DNA of 64,000 nucleotides. It comes from Guillardia theta CCMP2712. Its lineage: Eukaryota; Cryptophyceae; Pyrenomonadales; Geminigeraceae. Position 1 is the first letter of the stretch, and each line of letters begins with the position of its first letter. The stretch is from positions 125,545 through 189,544 of the forward strand of contig NW_005434546.1 of NCBI RefSeq assembly GCF_000315625.1, written 5' to 3'. Below are positions 62,009 to 64,000 of the stretch, piece by piece. Both the position numbers and the translations under genes were made by a program. Below the pieces are notes generated by a model, which was not told the DNA's origin, did no database searches, and saw only the letters and a list, made by a program, of their open reading frames with translations.

Positions 62009-64000
62009 ATGGTTCTTCAGTATGATGAAAATGTTCGCAACCTGCTGTATCGGAGATCATGCCAATACACGCAGAGCGGACTTGTGGATGCCTCTGTCCT
62101 CGAAGCTGATCTCGTCGAGAGGGTGAAGAGCTTCGCGAAGCGTTATCCGAACAGCAGGACAGCCCAGGCTTGCAAGGCTGTGGAGGGATGCACCCCCGAC
62201 GCTATCGCAGAAGCCATCCGCTCGACATGTCAGCAGGCACGACGTGAGCTTCTGCAAGAAGCGATGACTGGATGGAGTGACGCATCCAGAGAGTGGTTTA
62301 TGCAGCAGATTGAAGAAGCCAAGAAGGAGAAGGTCGAGACATACACCGCCTCAGCAGGCAACGAGGTGACTTCCTTCATCTCCATGACTCTCCTGGGCAT
62401 CTCCTCGGTGTATGTCAACCATGAAGAAAAGCTGAAGAAGAAATTTGAAGAGATCGGACTGATCGTAGACTCAGTGCAAGAGAGTAAAGCAATCATGTGG
62501 AAGGCTCCGTATAGACCCGAGATAGCGAGTGCTGAGGAGATCCCGGTGACTGTTTCCTTCCTCCGCAATGCACAAGCGGAGAAGCTCTGGCAGGGAAGAG
62601 AGGACTTCGCGATCGATGGTCGCAAGTTCACAGCTGTACATGTGAGCATCGTGCACGATAGATCTTTCAAGATTCGAGCCAAGAGAGGACCCTGGGGCAA
62701 AGGGGGCAGCTTGGCAGAGCTGACCCACCTGTTAACCTTGGGCGGCATGACAACGGCTGAGATAGCTGCCGTCTATCGCTATCAGCTGCTGCGCCAGTCC
62801 CTTGCAGCGGTCCAACTCCAGCCGCTGGCAGGCATGCTGGTCGCTGGGGCGCCAGGACAGCAAGTCCACAAAGGCTTAGGTCAGAAAGGCTTCGTCGCTG
62901 TAGGGGCCAACGTCATCTGGAGACAGAGGGAGGTGGAGTGGATCGTCTCCTCGAGCTGCCCAGAGGCGAATGATACAGCATTTCGAGCTTTCCGAGAGAG
63001 CGAAGCGATGGAGGGAGTACACCTGACTCTGTTCAGCGAGGACCCGAAGATCAGAGAGGCGCTCGCAGTCGAGTTGACAGCTGATCGCTTTGTGTCCAGA
63101 AATAAGTTGAAGAAGGCATCAAGGATGCAGAAGAAGGCAGGCGGCAAGGACGGCAAGGAGATCAAGATCATCATCAAGTCGACGGCGGCATCTGGTCGCT
63201 TCACGAGGAAGGAGATGGAGGGGCTGTGCAACGGCGGCAACACGTCTATCGCAAGAGTCAAGAGAGTCTTGTTGGAGATCGCTAACAGGCTCGAGATCAA
63301 AGTTGAAGGCATCGACATGGAGGAGGATTTGAACACCAAGTCCTGGAACGGGTCCAAGCTATGCATCCTCCTCGGCTCCACGGAGGATGCTCGACGCATG
63401 ATGAAGGAGCTGCCCTTCTATCTCGAAGGCGCAGCAACCAAGCTCGAAGCAGTCGGCTTCGACAAGGAGCCTGAGGCGGCTGGTCAGCGGGGCACCAGCG
63501 ACGCAGCGCAGCGACAGGAGGAGAGCGAGGGAGAGTGGCTGGAGTTTACAGACCTGGAGAGGATCACAATGGAGGCAGCATCTCCGTCAAGCCAAGAGGA
63601 CATGCAGCTCGTCAGCGAGCTGTCAGCAGTCATCGAAGATGCAGCTTCTTTGAACGAGGCGGGGACGAGCGAGCCGATCAAGCTGGTCCTGGACAAGGCC
63701 GTTGGCAACAAGCTCTTTCAATGGGGGAAGACTAACTCACCATGTTGTCCTCACTGTCCAGACCGAGAAGAAACCTGGGGTCATGTTCAGCTAGCGTGCA
63801 AGCAGTTCCAAGATATGATTCAAAAAGCACACAATGAAGTCATGAAGAAGATCAAGGTAAGACTGCAGCAGAGTTGGAGGAAACAAAGGGTACAGGTCAA
63901 TTCATGGTGGGAAACTCCAATACGCATCGTGATGGAAGCGATGGGGACTTCAATGCACCGAGAAGGGCACTGGATACCTGACGGTTGCTGCTACTTTGCA
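62009..64000 (+). CDS. Long retroelement-like reading frame, 3' end outside the window
   Basis: From the ATG at 62009 the frame is open to the last base, 664 codons with no stop and no intron. The first 520 residues (LLYRRSCQYTRSGLVDASVL, RAKRGPWGKGGSLAELTHLL, RLEIKVEGIDMEEDLNTKSW) match no family I know; they are helical and basic with an ORF1-like character. Near residue 580 comes NKLFQWGKTNSPCCPHCP, then REETWGHVQLACKQF, then HNEVMKKI: the C-x-x-C...E-T-x-x-H...C pattern found at the C-terminus of LINE reverse transcriptase proteins. The reverse transcriptase core (YADD-type box) is not seen between. Candidates are a deletion derivative that joins ORF1 to the ORF2 tail, or a novel element whose polymerase follows beyond 64000. 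Confidence 0.6.
   Translation, partial: MVLQYDENVRNLLYRRSCQYTQSGLVDASVLEADLVERVKSFAKRYPNSRTAQACKAVEGCTPDAIAEAIRSTCQQARRELLQEAMTGWSDASREWFMQQIEEAKKEKVETYTASAGNEVTSFISMTLLGISSVYVNHEEKLKKKFEEIGLIVDSVQESKAIMWKAPYRPEIASAEEIPVTVSFLRNAQAEKLWQGREDFAIDGRKFTAVHVSIVHDRSFKIRAKRGPWGKGGSLAELTHLLTLGGMTTAEIAAVYRYQLLRQSLAAVQLQPLAGMLVAGAPGQQVHKGLGQKGFVAVGANVIWRQREVEWIVSSSCPEANDTAFRAFRESEAMEGVHLTLFSEDPKIREALAVELTADRFVSRNKLKKASRMQKKAGGKDGKEIKIIIKSTAASGRFTRKEMEGLCNGGNTSIARVKRVLLEIANRLEIKVEGIDMEEDLNTKSWNGSKLCILLGSTEDARRMMKELPFYLEGAATKLEAVGFDKEPEAAGQRGTSDAAQRQEESEGEWLEFTDLERITMEAASPSSQEDMQLVSELSAVIEDAASLNEAGTSEPIKLVLDKAVGNKLFQWGKTNSPCCPHCPDREETWGHVQLACKQFQDMIQKAHNEVMKKIKVRLQQSWRKQRVQVNSWWETPIRIVMEAMGTSMHREGHWIPDGCCYFA

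Noticed and set aside
62230..63399. Minus-strand frames of up to 172 codons opposite the 62-64 kb region
   Set aside because: They are interrupted and compositionally shadow-like, whereas the plus strand is open for 664 codons and carries a recognisable zinc motif.

Overview
The window looks like nuclear DNA from a free-living, photosynthetic protist. Most genes are broken by short GT-AG introns; several that I resolved to the base are 41-60 nt long. The proteins are typically eukaryotic: rRNA-processing EFG1, SAC3/GANP-LENG8, gelsolin, EMAP-like WD40, PDZ/coiled-coil, alanine-glyoxylate aminotransferase. A kinase of plastid (STN-like) type with a secretory-type N-terminus and an RWP-RK factor point to an alga with a complex plastid. 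A cryptophyte such as Guillardia is my best guess, but this is inference and no marker gene is present to prove it.

Layout, left to right. 0-14 kb: EFG1, a secreted-type ankyrin protein, a PQQ-like beta-propeller protein, a long minus-strand block (PDZ protein plus helicase-associated-domain protein, perhaps one transcription unit), and a single-pass membrane protein. 14-21.3 kb: a tiny RWP-RK gene, an organelle-type membrane protein and a decayed tyrosine-recombinase transposon. 21.7-27.7 kb: gelsolin/villin facing a WW-SAC3/LENG8-like gene. 28-35 kb is gene-poor: a frameshifted fimbrin fragment, an intronless Zn2Cys6 regulator, a broken caspase-like gene and GC-rich islands. 35.4-48.6 kb: a coiled-coil protein, a multi-pass membrane protein, a long charged/coiled-coil gene, an EML-type WD40 gene and alanine-glyoxylate aminotransferase. 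48.6-51.3 kb: a large GC-rich island. 51.3-58.8 kb: PDZ/coiled-coil protein, plastid-type kinase, WD40 protein. 59-64 kb: repeat-dense retroelement territory.

Gene spacing is uneven. Convergent gene pairs are packed very tightly (gaps of 93-275 nt, and one 6-nt tail-to-tail overlap). Long intergenic stretches are filled by a recurrent family of very GC-rich islands that share short boundary motifs. Telomere-type TTTAGGG tracts occur internally at four places.

The least explained part is 59-64 kb: a stop-free 35/38-bp minisatellite, an endonuclease remnant of a LINE, exactly 17 perfect copies of a 19-bp unit behind a TTTAGGG leader (with a single-copy relative 2.5 kb upstream), and a reading frame of at least 664 codons that runs off the window and ends in a LINE-like zinc motif without a recognisable reverse transcriptase.

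Exon limits were deduced by eye from GT/AG signals, frame and family resemblance. They are firm for EFG1, RWP-RK, the 13 kb membrane protein and the single-exon genes, and approximate elsewhere.
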